Position numbers and translations under genes: made by a program | Shown: positions 1 to 9,148 of the stretch, piece after piece | Layout of the letters: every line of letters begins with the position of its first letter | Position numbering within the stretch: position 1 is the first letter of the stretch | From: Ottowia beijingensis | GTDB lineage: Bacteria > Pseudomonadota > Gammaproteobacteria > Burkholderiales > Burkholderiaceae_C | DNA length: 64,000 nucleotides | Assembly (NCBI RefSeq): GCF_013423955.1 | Contig: NZ_JACCKX010000001.1 | Coordinates: forward strand, 2,542,001-2,606,000 | Direction: 5' to 3' | Notes under the pieces: generated by a model | What the model saw: only the letters and a program-made list of their open reading frames with translations | The model's database searches: none | What the model was told of the DNA's origin: nothing

Positions 1-194
1 GCCGGTTTCAGGCGCCACATTAGCGGCTTCCTTCTGACAAAGGTCAAACCAAGGTCGTGCAGTGTCAGCAATGCACATTTAGTTCACGAATGAAAAGCCT
101 GCGAAAAGACCAAGAACTCACATGGCTGAGTTATGGTCATAGGCTCGCATACTAGGTTGGCTAGGCGTAGTGATCGGTCTCTGGAGCGTTAATC

Positions 195-747
195 ATGAAC
201 AAACTCAAGCTGGTATTGACAACGCTGCTCGCTGCCATGGGTGTTGGGCTGAGTAGTCCCGTCTCGGCACAGGACGGCACCACAACGACCAGTACCATTG
301 CCAACGCATTTATGTTCCTGGGGGCTAGGCACCTCATGCCAGTTGCTTAGCATCTTGCCGCACTCGGTCCGACAGGAGGCACTCGGTCCGGATGGGCCTG
401 CGACTGGGTACGACCAGACGCCAGCACAAAGCTCGGGACGTTCCATCCGGGCGACAAACTGACGGTTACCTTGAGTGGAGAGCGCCTGCAAAGTTGGCGG
501 GAAGGGGACCCAACTTGGGATCCAGCACTGAGCAAGGCTACCTGGTCGATCCTCGGCTCCAGCATTGATGCCGGTGAAACACCAGTCTGGCAACCGCTGG
601 CATCAAGTGCAGAACAAGCGAATCTGCCGAGCACCCTGAGCCGAGGTAACGCATGGGAACTGGACGAATGGGCATATCGATCGCGTGGGGTGGTGGCAGA
701 AGACCGGTGCTGAGCGTTGTTCTTGCGAAGGCCAGCTATCCGTTTAG
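195..747 (+). pseudogene. Secreted protein of unknown function, frame-broken
   Basis: An ATG at 195 opens a clear Sec signal peptide: basic MNKLK, a hydrophobic core, and a VSA-QD type cleavage site near residue 25. The frame stops after about 50 codons. Protein-like sequence continues in other frames (for example GDKLTVTLSGERLQ around 450-490, and a cysteine-containing tail GAERCSCEGQLSV ending at a TAG at 745-747). At least two frame changes are needed to read it through. The middle part resembles a stretch of the damaged gene at 6437-7246 (GDKITFTLEPG), so the two may be relatives or parts of one disrupted locus. The 3' end touches the convergent leoA stop. No function is recognised; it could be a true pseudogene or a gene with sequencing errors. 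Confidence 0.4.
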
Positions 748-2477
748 GCCGTTGTCTCAAGCCGCGCAGCATCAAACTTAAGCGCATTCAGCTTTTCCTT
801 CACCCCTTGGAGTTTCTCTTGGCTTGTGCTGATGAATTTCGATCGTTCCTCAACGGTTTTTACAATTTTCTCAAATTCTTTGAGTTGAGGAGCAAAGAAA
901 TCCATCAGCTTTTCGTCATCACCGATGATGTCATAAATATCCTTGAAGGAGCTTTTGATTATCTCTGCAATGGAATCTTTGGTGCTTTTTAGTTCCTGCT
1001 CCAATTCATGTGCCTTATATGCACTGAACAAGTCAGAAGCAAGGTTAAAAGCTGCTCCCGCAGGACCCGCCCATTTGGAAATAGAGGCGGCAAGTTTGGT
1101 CGCTTCCCAAGGCTTGAATTTTATTGCAATACCTGCCACAGATTTCAGTGTATCACGGGCAACGAATATTGCACCCTTGATGACATCTGGACTCAGGCTG
1201 GCAATCCCCTTCGCTGCGCCACCCATGGACTTCAACGCACTTTCACCCATGGCATTAAGAAAGCTTTCGCTAGAATTTAGCTGGCGACCGATATCTTGCG
1301 ATATACGACTGGTAACTTTAGAAGACTGTTCGAAGGAACGGTCAATTGCACTCTTGATTTTCAAGTGCAACTTAAATCCAACGCCATCCACGGTATAACC
1401 GAGTTCATCCTCAAGGAAGTCACGGATGTTTTCTAGGGATAGAGGACGCAACTTGCCCAGCAGGCTATTTTCAATGTTTTGCAACTCCTCAAATAATTCA
1501 CCAGCCAATTGTTTTACTTCCCGACGGCCTTTAGAAATATCTTGACGGATACGTGCCGCCTCTTCTGCATTTTGCTCGGCAAAAATATTGAGTTGCATCA
1601 ATTGATTTTCAGCGCGAACCACATGCTGCCCAACAATATCGTGAACGACATCCAGGCCGGTCTTAGCCATCAATACGGCTGGGACGTTGCGGTGCAGCAC
1701 CTGGGTTGTCATAGCTTTGAGGTCATTAATTCGCGATCGACTTTCATAATGCGCTGGCTTACTGAACCAAAATTCCAAGCCACGCCCATTAGGGTTAGAT
1801 GCCAGACAAACAATTTTCAACTGGGCCACTTCGTCAGGGCTAAGATTTGCTGCACGCTGCAGCTTAGATTTAAGATTATCTTTCTTGATCGTGGCCTGTG
1901 CATCAAAAAGCACTTGTTCCGTCAGATCAGTAACCTCATCCATCTTGTTGATCACAAAAACGGTTGACGATAGCTTATTCAAATCTCGCAGCACCCACTT
2001 GACAATGTCGTTGTGGCTTTCCTTGAGTGGGTTGGTAGCATCCACCACATAGAGAATCAAGTGCGCTTCGGAGATATAGCGTTTTGTCAAATCTTCATAC
2101 ATCACCTGCTCGCCATCAACCAACTTTTCCTTGTCACCAAAAAGGCCAGGGGTGTCAACAATCTCACATTTTTCTGGCAATCCTTCGGGTGAATAAATGG
2201 CTAAACGGTCAGAGGATTCGTCCATATTGATTTTCATATCAGCCATTACCTTGCCCATCCAAGCGGCAATCACACTAGTCTTGCCGTCAGAAAAGGCACC
2301 GAGAAGTGCGATGCGAAGAACATCAGACTCAATAGTTCGTATTGCTGAATCAATTTTTTGCAATTCGTTGCTGACATCAGCACCCATATCACCTAGTTCG
2401 TTGAGTACTACACGCAATTGCTCCAGTTCCTTGAGTGCAGCTTGCTTCTCTACATTAAATTGCTTGAATTGTTCCAT
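744..2477 (-). CDS. leoA: LeoA-like bacterial dynamin-family GTPase
   Basis: This intact 577-residue protein has a complete dynamin-type GTPase domain near the N-terminus. G1/P-loop GAFSDGKTS is at about residues 60-68, the G3 motif DTPG at 108-111 and the G4 motif NKMD at 177-180. Helix-rich sequence follows, with a hydrophobic or amphipathic stretch at about 410-500 suitable as a membrane paddle. Size and layout match LeoA of enterotoxigenic E. coli, a structurally studied dynamin. The start overlaps the end of the upstream leoB-like gene by 23 bases, implying translational coupling. Codon use is AT-richer than the flanking core genes, suggesting horizontal transfer. Proposed role, from family knowledge: membrane-remodelling effector of an Eleos-type anti-phage system. 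It is the last gene of the operon. The family call is firm; the defence role is inference. Confidence 0.78.
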   Translation of the reverse strand: MEQFKQFNVEKQAALKELEQLRVVLNELGDMGADVSNELQKIDSAIRTIESDVLRIALLGAFSDGKTSVIAAWMGKVMADMKINMDESSDRLAIYSPEGLPEKCEIVDTPGLFGDKEKLVDGEQVMYEDLTKRYISEAHLILYVVDATNPLKESHNDIVKWVLRDLNKLSSTVFVINKMDEVTDLTEQVLFDAQATIKKDNLKSKLQRAANLSPDEVAQLKIVCLASNPNGRGLEFWFSKPAHYESRSRINDLKAMTTQVLHRNVPAVLMAKTGLDVVHDIVGQHVVRAENQLMQLNIFAEQNAEEAARIRQDISKGRREVKQLAGELFEELQNIENSLLGKLRPLSLENIRDFLEDELGYTVDGVGFKLHLKIKSAIDRSFEQSSKVTSRISQDIGRQLNSSESFLNAMGESALKSMGGAAKGIASLSPDVIKGAIFVARDTLKSVAGIAIKFKPWEATKLAASISKWAGPAGAAFNLASDLFSAYKAHELEQELKSTKDSIAEIIKSSFKDIYDIIGDDEKLMDFFAPQLKEFEKIVKTVEERSKFISTSQEKLQGVKEKLNALKFDAARLETTA

Positions 2478-4184
2478 AAGGCATTTTCTCCAATTGGTCT
2501 TTAGTGTTTTTCATCAGCATCATCTGCTGCTCGATTATTTTTAGGGGTCGTTTGAGTGATTCATCAAGTTGTTGCACACGTGCCAAAACAACTTCCTGAA
2601 CCTGCTTGCGCACAGGCGAGAAAAGTGTTTTGCTTTCTTCTTGCAAGGCTTTACGGGCCTCGGACCAGGCTTCATCTATTTTTCTTGCACTTGGCCTTGT
2701 GCCTTACGAATGCGTTCTCCTTGCTGGTGAAAATGTGCTTTATGAAGCTGACCAGCGCGCCCACTACAGCACCAGCAATAGCACCTATCAAGTTGCCAAT
2801 CACTGGGAACGCGGAACCGATACCAAATCCAGCAACAGCATAAGAACCAATATTTAAAGCCATCCAGCCATAATCGCCAAATTCAAGACCGATGCCAAGC
2901 TCAGGAGTCTTATAGTTAATGTTCATATTTTCGGAGTCACTGAGTAACTTTTCAAACTCGACCCGCGAAACATCTTCCAGTAACCGTCGCATGGCCTGTT
3001 GTAGATCCTTCTGTAAATCAGCGAGGTACTTTTCATACTGTTCCTGTAATGCATTTTTGAGTGACTCTTGTCGATTCTTGAATGCACGTTCAATTTTATT
3101 GGAGATGATTTTATTTTCTCCAAAATTTTGCTCGACAATTTCGTCAGCATCCTCTTTGAGGCTGTTGAAAAGCTTCTCCCAAAGATTTTTTCGTCCGGTC
3201 ACGACCAGTTGCTCAAATCTTTCTTGTGCTTGTTTTATTGCTTCGCGGCACTTATCGAACTCCGGCTTGGTTTTTGCAACAAATGCTTCGTGCGATATGT
3301 AAAGATTTTTCAATGTTTCTAAATTTTCAACAAGTAATTCATAAACTTTGGTCTTGTTGCTCTCTATCATGTCTTCCCGAAAGGTCGATAGCTTGTCGTG
3401 GAGCACTTTAGCAACGGACTGTATCTGGCTAAATTCATACATCGACTTGCGTGATGTGAAGTGCTTTTGATAATTACGTTGCTGGATGACTAAATCTCGG
3501 CTACGAGAAGAGTGAATAGTAGTTCGTCCGGTTTGCGCATCGATCGCCAATGCTGAGAACGCAAGCAGGCCCTGTACGCAATGGCCGGTTTGCATAACCT
3601 TGCTACCCAATACTGAGCGAAGTACTTCCTCGGTCTGCTGCAATGCAGTGGTGGAGTCACCATGATTTTTAGAGATTCACGATCTTCTTCAAACTCGTAT
3701 GCATCTGCATTGCCACGAACATTTACTAGGGGACAGACTTGCGTACCCAGTCTGAGATAATTTCGTATTTTCTGTGCAGTGGCCTTCTCAGGTTTTTTGT
3801 TGGTGCCATTGACATAAAAACCAAATGAGCCTTGGCTATGGCTTCACGAACCATATGCGCATACTTGCTCTCATCACCTTCGATACCAGGCACATCTATT
3901 AATTGAAAGCGCTTGCCCTTGTAATTCAGGGGATACAGCGTATTACCCTTGGTAAAATCAGCCTCGCCAGTACCAATGATTAAGCCATCCACCCGATGGA
4001 CTTGGGCCTTCTGACGCTCATAGACTACTAGCATGTCTAGGAGTGCGGTGAGTTGGCGATTGAGCAACGCATCAAGTGTTGGGGAGCTTACCTCGATGTG
4101 CTGGGAGACAGACGTCGTAGGCACAACTGATGAAGGCATTGATGTCGCCTCCTCGAATAGTTCATCGAGTTCATGAGCAGCCAT
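2455..4184 (-). CDS. leoB: LeoB-like dynamin subunit (frame-broken at three homopolymers)
   Basis: Three consecutive open frames join into one protein of about 575 residues if single-base indels at homopolymer runs are repaired near 3728 (GGGG on the plus strand), 3670 (TTTTT) and 2680 (TTTTT). The N-terminal part carries a G3-like motif LIDVPG (residues about 95-100) and later the segment VPLVNVRGNAD, which sits where a G4 motif is expected. No P-loop is present; that lies in the upstream leoC-like gene. A long coiled-coil region follows, then a glycine/alanine-rich hydrophobic hairpin (about residues 440-490, beginning YGWMALNIGSYAVAG), then a C-terminal helical region. It starts one base after the leoC-like stop and overlaps leoA by 23 bases. 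The breaks are probably assembly errors, since all three lie in homopolymers and the sequence on both sides is well conserved in style; real inactivation is the alternative. Confidence 0.68.
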
Positions 4185-4185
4185 C

Positions 4186-4980
4186 TCAGACTCCTGCCAG
4201 CTTCAACAATGCCACAGCAGCCATGGCACCGATCAAGATCCCACCACCACCGAAGAGGGCCAAACGCAGCTTGTGACGTGATACTGCGTAGGCCTGCTCG
4301 ATTTGCAAGCGTTGTGATACCTCTTGCTGCTCCGCAGCCAGGCGAGCGCTGGATTCCTGTTCGGCGAGTTTCTGTCTAGCCTGGGCCTCAGTTTCAGCGA
4401 GTTGCTGACGATGCACCACTTCCTGGCGCTGTATTTCAAGACGTGCCTGGGTTTCTTGCTGGACTATCAGATTTCTTGCATCAGCCTCGGCTTTGGCAAT
4501 TGCATTTCTTTCTTGGACTTCGCTCTGGGCGATTCGCACTAATCGATCGGTGCCTTGACAGATGGCCGTCAATTCATCCGTGTATTCACTGTACAAGGCG
4601 TGTAGACCTTCACGGACATGCTCAAGGTGAGCGGTAAGAGCCTGCGCGAACTGCTCCAAATCATTGGCATGCTGTTGTAGCAGTGCTTGACGGGTTTCTT
4701 CCTTGAACAAGATACGCAGTGATTCAATGATCGTACTTTTACCTGCGTTGGTTTCGCCAAAGAACGCCAAAGTGAATGTGTCCCACTCGGCATGGGTTTT
4801 TAGCTGCTGGAGTTCGCTGTCGAAACGATTTTGAATGTCGCGAAGCTTTTTCGTAATGTTTCCGATTTCACGCTTGCCATCCTTATGCTCAACATTGAGC
4901 GAGAGAATGTCTGCCATGGCTTTGCCGACGCTGTCCGATACATTGGCGTACAGACGATTGAGGTCTTGGGGTGCGTTCAT
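4186..4980 (-). CDS. leoC: LeoC-like protein: P-loop, long coiled coil, C-terminal membrane helix
   Basis: A 264-residue protein if started at MNAPQD (4980); a GTG 57 bases upstream is also in frame but overlaps the upstream gene. A helical region of about 65 residues precedes a P-loop GETNAGKST at about 75-83. No G3 or G4 motif follows. Instead there is a long Gln/Glu/Ala-rich coiled coil (about 95-235) and a C-terminal hydrophobic segment (LALFGGGGILIGAMAAVALL). The missing GTPase motifs appear in the next gene, one base downstream, so the two products probably assemble one functional G domain. LeoB and LeoC of E. coli, and the fused LeoBC of the Eleos defence system, are the closest family precedents I know. 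Membrane anchoring via the C-terminal helix is inferred. Confidence 0.66.
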   Translation of the reverse strand: MNAPQDLNRLYANVSDSVGKAMADILSLNVEHKDGKREIGNITKKLRDIQNRFDSELQQLKTHAEWDTFTLAFFGETNAGKSTIIESLRILFKEETRQALLQQHANDLEQFAQALTAHLEHVREGLHALYSEYTDELTAICQGTDRLVRIAQSEVQERNAIAKAEADARNLIVQQETQARLEIQRQEVVHRQQLAETEAQARQKLAEQESSARLAAEQQEVSQRLQIEQAYAVSRHKLRLALFGGGGILIGAMAAVALLKLAGV

Positions 4981-5033
4981 TGTTTGTCTTTGTGATGAAA
5001 ATTGGCTATTCCTTGACGCTGGGCGTACAGACT

Positions 5034-5394
5034 TCACTGGTCTTGCGGTGCAACGCTTTTAAAGGCCGCCAGCAAACTACGCTTCATCTCTTCAAATTCA
5101 GCCTGCGTCAGCGCGCCTTGCTGATACAGCGTAAAAGTGCGCGTAGTTCCTCAATGCCGTGTTGCATCGGCGAACCTGCGGGCGACGGTGTGCTGGCTGG
5201 CTCTGGCGACACAACAGCACTGTCAGAGCTTTTGTCCGTCTTTGGTGATAACGGCGTCTTTTCCAATACACCTTCGCTTGTACTTCTTGCCATATAGGCA
5301 AGCCCACGCTGAATCATCTGTACCCCCGCCGAAACGCCATACAGCACACAGCCAATGGCGAACAGCACCAATAAAAAAGAATGAATTGCAGCAT
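5034..5394 (-). CDS. Small membrane protein with C-terminal SHOCT domain (frame-broken)
   Basis: The reading frame from ATG 5394 begins with a hydrophobic membrane segment (MLQFILF, then LLVLFAIGCVLYG after a T-run indel near 5376). A polar Ser/Pro/Thr-rich linker follows, and the C-terminus is EELRAL..LYQQGALTQAEF, a typical SHOCT (short C-terminal) domain. A second indel at the TTTT run near 5127 joins the halves. The stop is at 5034, 53 bases before the leoC-like start, in the same direction. SHOCT domains often occur at the ends of small membrane proteins and are thought to act in oligomerisation or binding. Its place between the regulator and the dynamin genes suggests an accessory membrane component of that system. 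The function is not known. Confidence 0.6.
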
Positions 5395-5443
5395 AGAGGT
5401 ACTTCTTTATCTAATTTTGTCTGTCGATTTCAGGGCTCCCACA

Positions 5444-6345
5444 TCACCAACGCTTGCTCCAGCCCCTCACCAACTCCTCCTCCCAAGCCTTGGGCTGAAC
5501 AATGCGCACATGCGGTAGCCAATACCGCACCACGGGCAGTAGCTGGTTAATGTGGTTGATCTGGGTGGTGACCAGCAGGGACCCGTCGCTGTCCTGGCGC
5601 TGCTGTTGTTGCGGCAGGAGCTGGCGGCGGGCGAAGTAGTGGGCAATCTCTGGGGCGACGCGCAGCAGCACTTCGGTGGTTTGTTCGGTAAACCACACGT
5701 CGTCCTTGTTGGCGATGTAGTCCAGGTGTGCGCGTTTGGGGGTGAAGTGCTGGGTGTGGTCTACCTGCAATGCTTCAATCAGCGCAACGCTGAAGTTTTT
5801 CAGGCGGCCTGCTTCTTCTGCGGCCAGGTACCAGACGCCGTTCTTGTGGATCAGGCGGTAGGGGTGGGCGATGCGTGGCTTGGCCTTGTAGGTGAAGTGA
5901 CAGATGTGGTGCTGCCCAATGGCTTGCTGTAGTGCGGCAAAGGTGCGGGTGTTGCCACCAAGGTCTTCGTGCGGCACGGGCTGGACGTGGGTTGCGCGGC
6001 GTGGTTCGGGGTGGCAAGCTGGCCGAGCAGGTAGGACAGGCTGGTGTCGGGGAACAGGTGTTCGGTGCCAGCCATGCGGGCGTAGTCGTGCAGGTGCCTG
6101 GCCGGGATGGTGCTGCGGGCGGTGTGGGTGAGTTGCCACTGCCCTTGGTCATTGCGCTCGGCAATGCCGTGCAGGCGTTGGTGCAGGTCACGCTCGATGG
6201 TGCGCACGTCCACATCGAATTCGGCGGCCAGTTGGTGCTTGTCGATCAGCTCCCCTTGGTGCAAGCGGGCAATGATGCGTGACAGGCGCTGGGCCAGCTT
6301 TTCACCTTTGGATGTGGTGTTGGCTGCAGGAGTTTGGGCAGACAT
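5444..6345 (-). CDS. WYL-domain transcriptional regulator (HTH + WYL), one frameshift
   Basis: From ATG 6345 (MSAQTPAANT) a winged helix-turn-helix of the DeoR type spans about residues 17-60 (KLAQRLSRIIARL, then ELIDKHQLAAEFDVDVRTIE). One frame change near 5985 leads into a C-terminal WYL domain (HICHFTYK...GVWYLAAEEAGRLKNFSVALI), followed by a WCX-like end. The total is about 300 residues, normal for BrxR/CapW-type regulators, which are known to repress phage-defence operons and sense a ligand through the WYL fold. It is the first gene of the minus-strand operon, 49 bases upstream of the SHOCT gene. The likely role is autorepression of the operon. The frameshift is probably a sequencing error. 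Confidence 0.7.
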
Positions 6346-6436
6346 GGTTGTTCGAGAAAGTGGCTGCACGGACTGTAGAACTGGGGTGCGACAAGGTGTG
6401 TCGAACTGCAACAGAAAACATTATGTGAAGTTTGAA
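6346..6436 (-). promoter_or_regulatory. Probable promoter/operator of the WYL-leo operon
   Basis: This short region separates the operon start from the truncated surface gene. It contains an inverted repeat, CGACA and TGTCG with a 5-base spacer (6389-6403), about 45 bases upstream of the WYL gene start. WYL/BrxR regulators bind such palindromes. A CATAAT sequence on the minus strand lies further upstream (around 6425), but I could not assign a convincing -35 partner. The operator call is inference. Confidence 0.35.
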
Positions 6437-7246
6437 ATGGTCGTTCTACCTACACCGTGCCAGAGGGCGAATCCCGTGTGTTGGGCTACGTTGTCACTCC
6501 AGACGACCCCGACGCTTTTTCGACCATGACGTTCAGTTGTGAACTGCTCAGGGTGACAAGATCACGTTCACGCTGGAGCCAGGAAATCCAGACCCTGCGA
6601 CTACGGCGTCGTGGGCTCTGTATAACTTTGAATCGGCGTTTGCGACCGAATCGTCTGGCGGTGTACCCGCGCCTTTAGTGCCTGGAGGCCAGCTCGGCAC
6701 GAGCCTCACATACACAGCACCGACGGCAGGCGTGTTGCCGATCGTCTATATTTTTGACAGCGCCAATGATGAGTTGCCACTCAATGGCAACGCCACCATG
6801 AAGATAACTTGCACGCCACCCCCACGGTGACGGTGACCAAGGTGCTGTCACCGGCGGAAGACCCGGGCAGGTGCACCCTTCAAGTCAATGGCGAAACCAC
6901 AGAGCAATCGACGGATGTAGGCGACACCGGGACCACCGGACCCGTGCCTGTTGAGGCTGGCACCGAAGTGAAGGTGACCGAAATTGCCGCCAACCCGGAC
7001 ACCGATCTGGCCAACTACGATGCCGAACTGACCTGCAACGCCGCCGAAGGCGCCGTGACCATCACAGATGGCAGTTTCCAAATGCCGGAAACGGATGTCA
7101 CCTGCACCTTGACCAACACCCGCAAGGTCGCGCCATCGCCACCGTCTGCGGTGACGCCGGTGCCCACGCTGTCGGAACTGGGCCTGATGCTTATGGCACT
7201 GGCTGCCGGAGGCTTGGGTGCGAGCAGGCTGCGGCGGCGAGGTTGA
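6437..7246 (+). pseudogene. Truncated VPTL-CTERM surface protein lacking its signal peptide
   Basis: The last 145 codons (6809-7246) form a clean frame ending VPTLSELGLMLMALAAGG plus a basic tail (SRLRRRG): the IPTL/VPTL-CTERM exosortase-type signal of motif, transmembrane helix and arginine cluster. Upstream, protein-like sequence continues in other frames (TVPEGESRVLGYVVTPDDP, GDKITFTLEPG, TYTAPTAGVLPIVY), with indels near 6553 and near the C-run at 6825. No signal peptide is found before 6437, where the defence cassette begins on the other strand. Sorted proteins need a signal peptide, so the 5' end appears lost or separated. It may once have been joined to a gene like the one at 195. Function unknown; a cell-surface location was likely when intact. 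Confidence 0.5.
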
Positions 7247-7263
7247 TCAACTAGCCTTGCCGA

Positions 7264-7292
7264 CCCGAAGCGGCCTGAAAGACCGCTTCGGG
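7264..7292 (+). terminator. Hairpin after the VPTL-CTERM gene
   Basis: A 10-base perfect stem (CCCGAAGCGG / CCGCTTCGGG) with a 9-base loop starts 18 bases past the stop codon of the truncated surface gene. There is no clear T-tract, so termination is plausible but not certain. Confidence 0.4.
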
Positions 7293-7358
7293 GGCGTTAG
7301 GCGAAGGGTCGGTTGTGGCCGGTGGCCACCCCGGCCAGCCCCAGAGGGATAATTCCCC

Positions 7359-8512
7359 ATGGCCATCGTGTTCGAAAAACCCTCGCTCTGGCGCCGCCTG
7401 TGGCCGCTGCTGCGCGGCTTCGATCTGTGGCTGTTGCTGGCCGTGCTCATCCTGGCGGGCCTGGGGTTGACGGCGATGTATTCGTCCGGCTTCGACCACG
7501 GCACGCGCTTTGCCGACCATGGGCGCAACATGCTGATCGCGCTGGGCATTCTGTTTGTGGTGGCGCAGGTGCCGCCGCAGCGGCTGATGAGCTGGCGGTG
7601 CCGCTGTACGTGCTGGGCGTGGTGCTGTTGCTGGGGGTGGAGTTCTTCGGCATCACGCGCAAGGGGGCCACGCGCTGGCTCAACGTGGGCATCGTCATCC
7701 AGCCCAGCGAGTTGCTGAAGATCGCCACGCCGCTGATGCTGGCCTGGTGGTTCCACCGGCGCGAGGGGCAGACGCGGCCGATCGACTTCATCGGCGCCTT
7801 CGCGCTGCTGGCGGTGCCGGTGGCGCTGATCATGCGCCAGCCCGACCTGGGCACGGCCCTGCTGGTGATGGCCGCCGGGCTGGCGGTGATCTTCTTCGCC
7901 GGCCTGCCCTGGAAGCTGGTGCTGCCGCCGGTGGTGATCGCGGCCGTGGGCATCGTCAGCATCATCGCGTTCGAGCCGCAGTTGTGCGCCGACGGCGTGG
8001 ACTGGCACGTGCTGCACGAGTACCAGCGCCAGCGCGTGTGCACGCTGCTCGATCCCACGCGCGATCCGCTGGGCAGGGGCTTCCACATCCTGCAGGGCAT
8101 GATCGCCATCGGCTCGGGCGGCTGGTGGGGCAAGGGCTTCATGCAGGGCACGCAGACGCACCTGGAGTTCATCCCCGAGCGCACCACCGACTTCATCTTT
8201 GCCGCCTTCTCCGAGGAGTTCGGCCTGGCCGGCAACCTGGCGCTGATCGCCGGCTTCACGTTCCTCATCTTCCGCGGCCTGATGATCGCCGCCGAGGCGC
8301 CGACGCTGTTCGCGCGCCTGCTGGCGGCGGCGCTCACCACCATCTTCTTCACCTATGCCTTCGTCAACATGGGCATGGTCAGCGGCATTCTGCCGGTGGT
8401 GGGCGTGCCGCTGCCCTTCATCAGCTACGGCGGCACGGCCATGGTCACGCTGGGGCTGGCGCTGGGCATGCTGATGTCGGTGGCCAAGTCGCGCCGCATG
8501 ATGCAGAGCTGA
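7359..8512 (+). CDS. rodA: RodA/MrdB peptidoglycan glycosyltransferase (SEDS family), one frameshift
   Basis: Inner-membrane SEDS-family enzyme that polymerises glycan strands for rod-shape elongation together with PBP2. The start MAIVFEKPSLWRRLWPLLRG is followed by many membrane helices. One base is lost or gained near 7597, after VAQVPPQRLM, and the frame resumes at PLYVLGVVLLLGVEFFG. Recognisable SEDS stretches include RGATRWLN-like KGATRWLNVG, QPSELLKI, QPDLGTALLV, FIPERTTDFIFAAFSEEFG and PFISYGGTAMV. Combined length is about 384 residues, normal for RodA. In related genomes mrdA (PBP2) usually lies just upstream; here that place is taken by the accessory region, and mrdA would have to be outside the window. 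The frameshift is very likely an assembly error. Confidence 0.9.
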
Positions 8513-8657
8513 AGCCCGCCGGGCATGGCGGGGCGCCACAGGGGCGTGCGCAATTGCACATCCCCGGCCCGCGCGATTGAATCTGTCGGATTTGAGGGCC
8601 ACAATGCGCGCCAGCCGGCACCCGCTTGGCGCTCACCCTCAGAAGGAGATAGTTTTC

Positions 8658-8996
8658 ATGGCAGGCAAGTTCGAACTGAAGAAGTCCAAGAACGACAAGT
8701 TCTATTTCTCCCTGCTGGCCGGCAATGGCCAGACCATCCTGAGCAGCGAGATGTACGAGGCCAAGGCCAGCGCGGTCAACGGCATCGAGTCGGTGAAGAA
8801 GAACGCCGGCGACGCCGCGCGCTACGAAAAGGCCGTGGCCAAGAACGGCTCGCCCTACTTCAACCTGAAGGCGGCCAACGGCCAGGTCATCGGCAGCAGC
8901 GAGATGTACAGCAGCGAATCGGCCCGCGATGCCGGCATCGAGTCGGTGATGGCCAACGCCGCCGGCGCCAGCGTGGACGACCAGACGGCCGCCTGA
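8658..8996 (+). CDS. DUF1508 (YegP-like) protein
   Basis: A 112-residue soluble protein made of two similar halves, each with a DUF1508 unit: GKFELKKSKNDKFYFSLLAG...GIESVKKNA and KNGSPYFNLKAANGQVIG...GIESVMANA. Small proteins of this family, such as E. coli YegP, fold into two ββ-α units; the biological role is poorly known. The start at 8658 is supported by a strong ribosome-binding site, AAGGAG, about 10 bases upstream. It stands alone between rodA and a lipoprotein gene and ends at a strong terminator. Confidence 0.88.
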   Translation: MAGKFELKKSKNDKFYFSLLAGNGQTILSSEMYEAKASAVNGIESVKKNAGDAARYEKAVAKNGSPYFNLKAANGQVIGSSEMYSSESARDAGIESVMANAAGASVDDQTAA

Positions 8997-9012
8997 TCCG
9001 CCCATCGCCCCC

Positions 9013-9037
9013 AAAAGCCGCCGCAGGGCGGCTTTTT
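9013..9037 (+). terminator. Rho-independent terminator of the DUF1508 gene
   Basis: Stem AAGCCGCC / GGCGGCTT with loop GCAG, followed by TTT, 17 bases past the stop codon. Confidence 0.85.
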
Positions 9038-9148
9038 GTGCCCGCACACCACGCTGCCCTGCCGCCGGCCGGCGCGCAAACGCCCTTGTCCGACAGGCGG
9101 CGCCCGTTCTTTGGCTCTACGATGGGTGTCAATCACCCTGCCGCCGCC

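Noticed and set aside
2670..3730. Programmed ribosomal frameshifting in the leoB-like gene
   Set aside because: Three separate shifts at plain homopolymers, with no slippery heptamer plus structure, and the same kind of breaks in housekeeping genes; sequence error is simpler.
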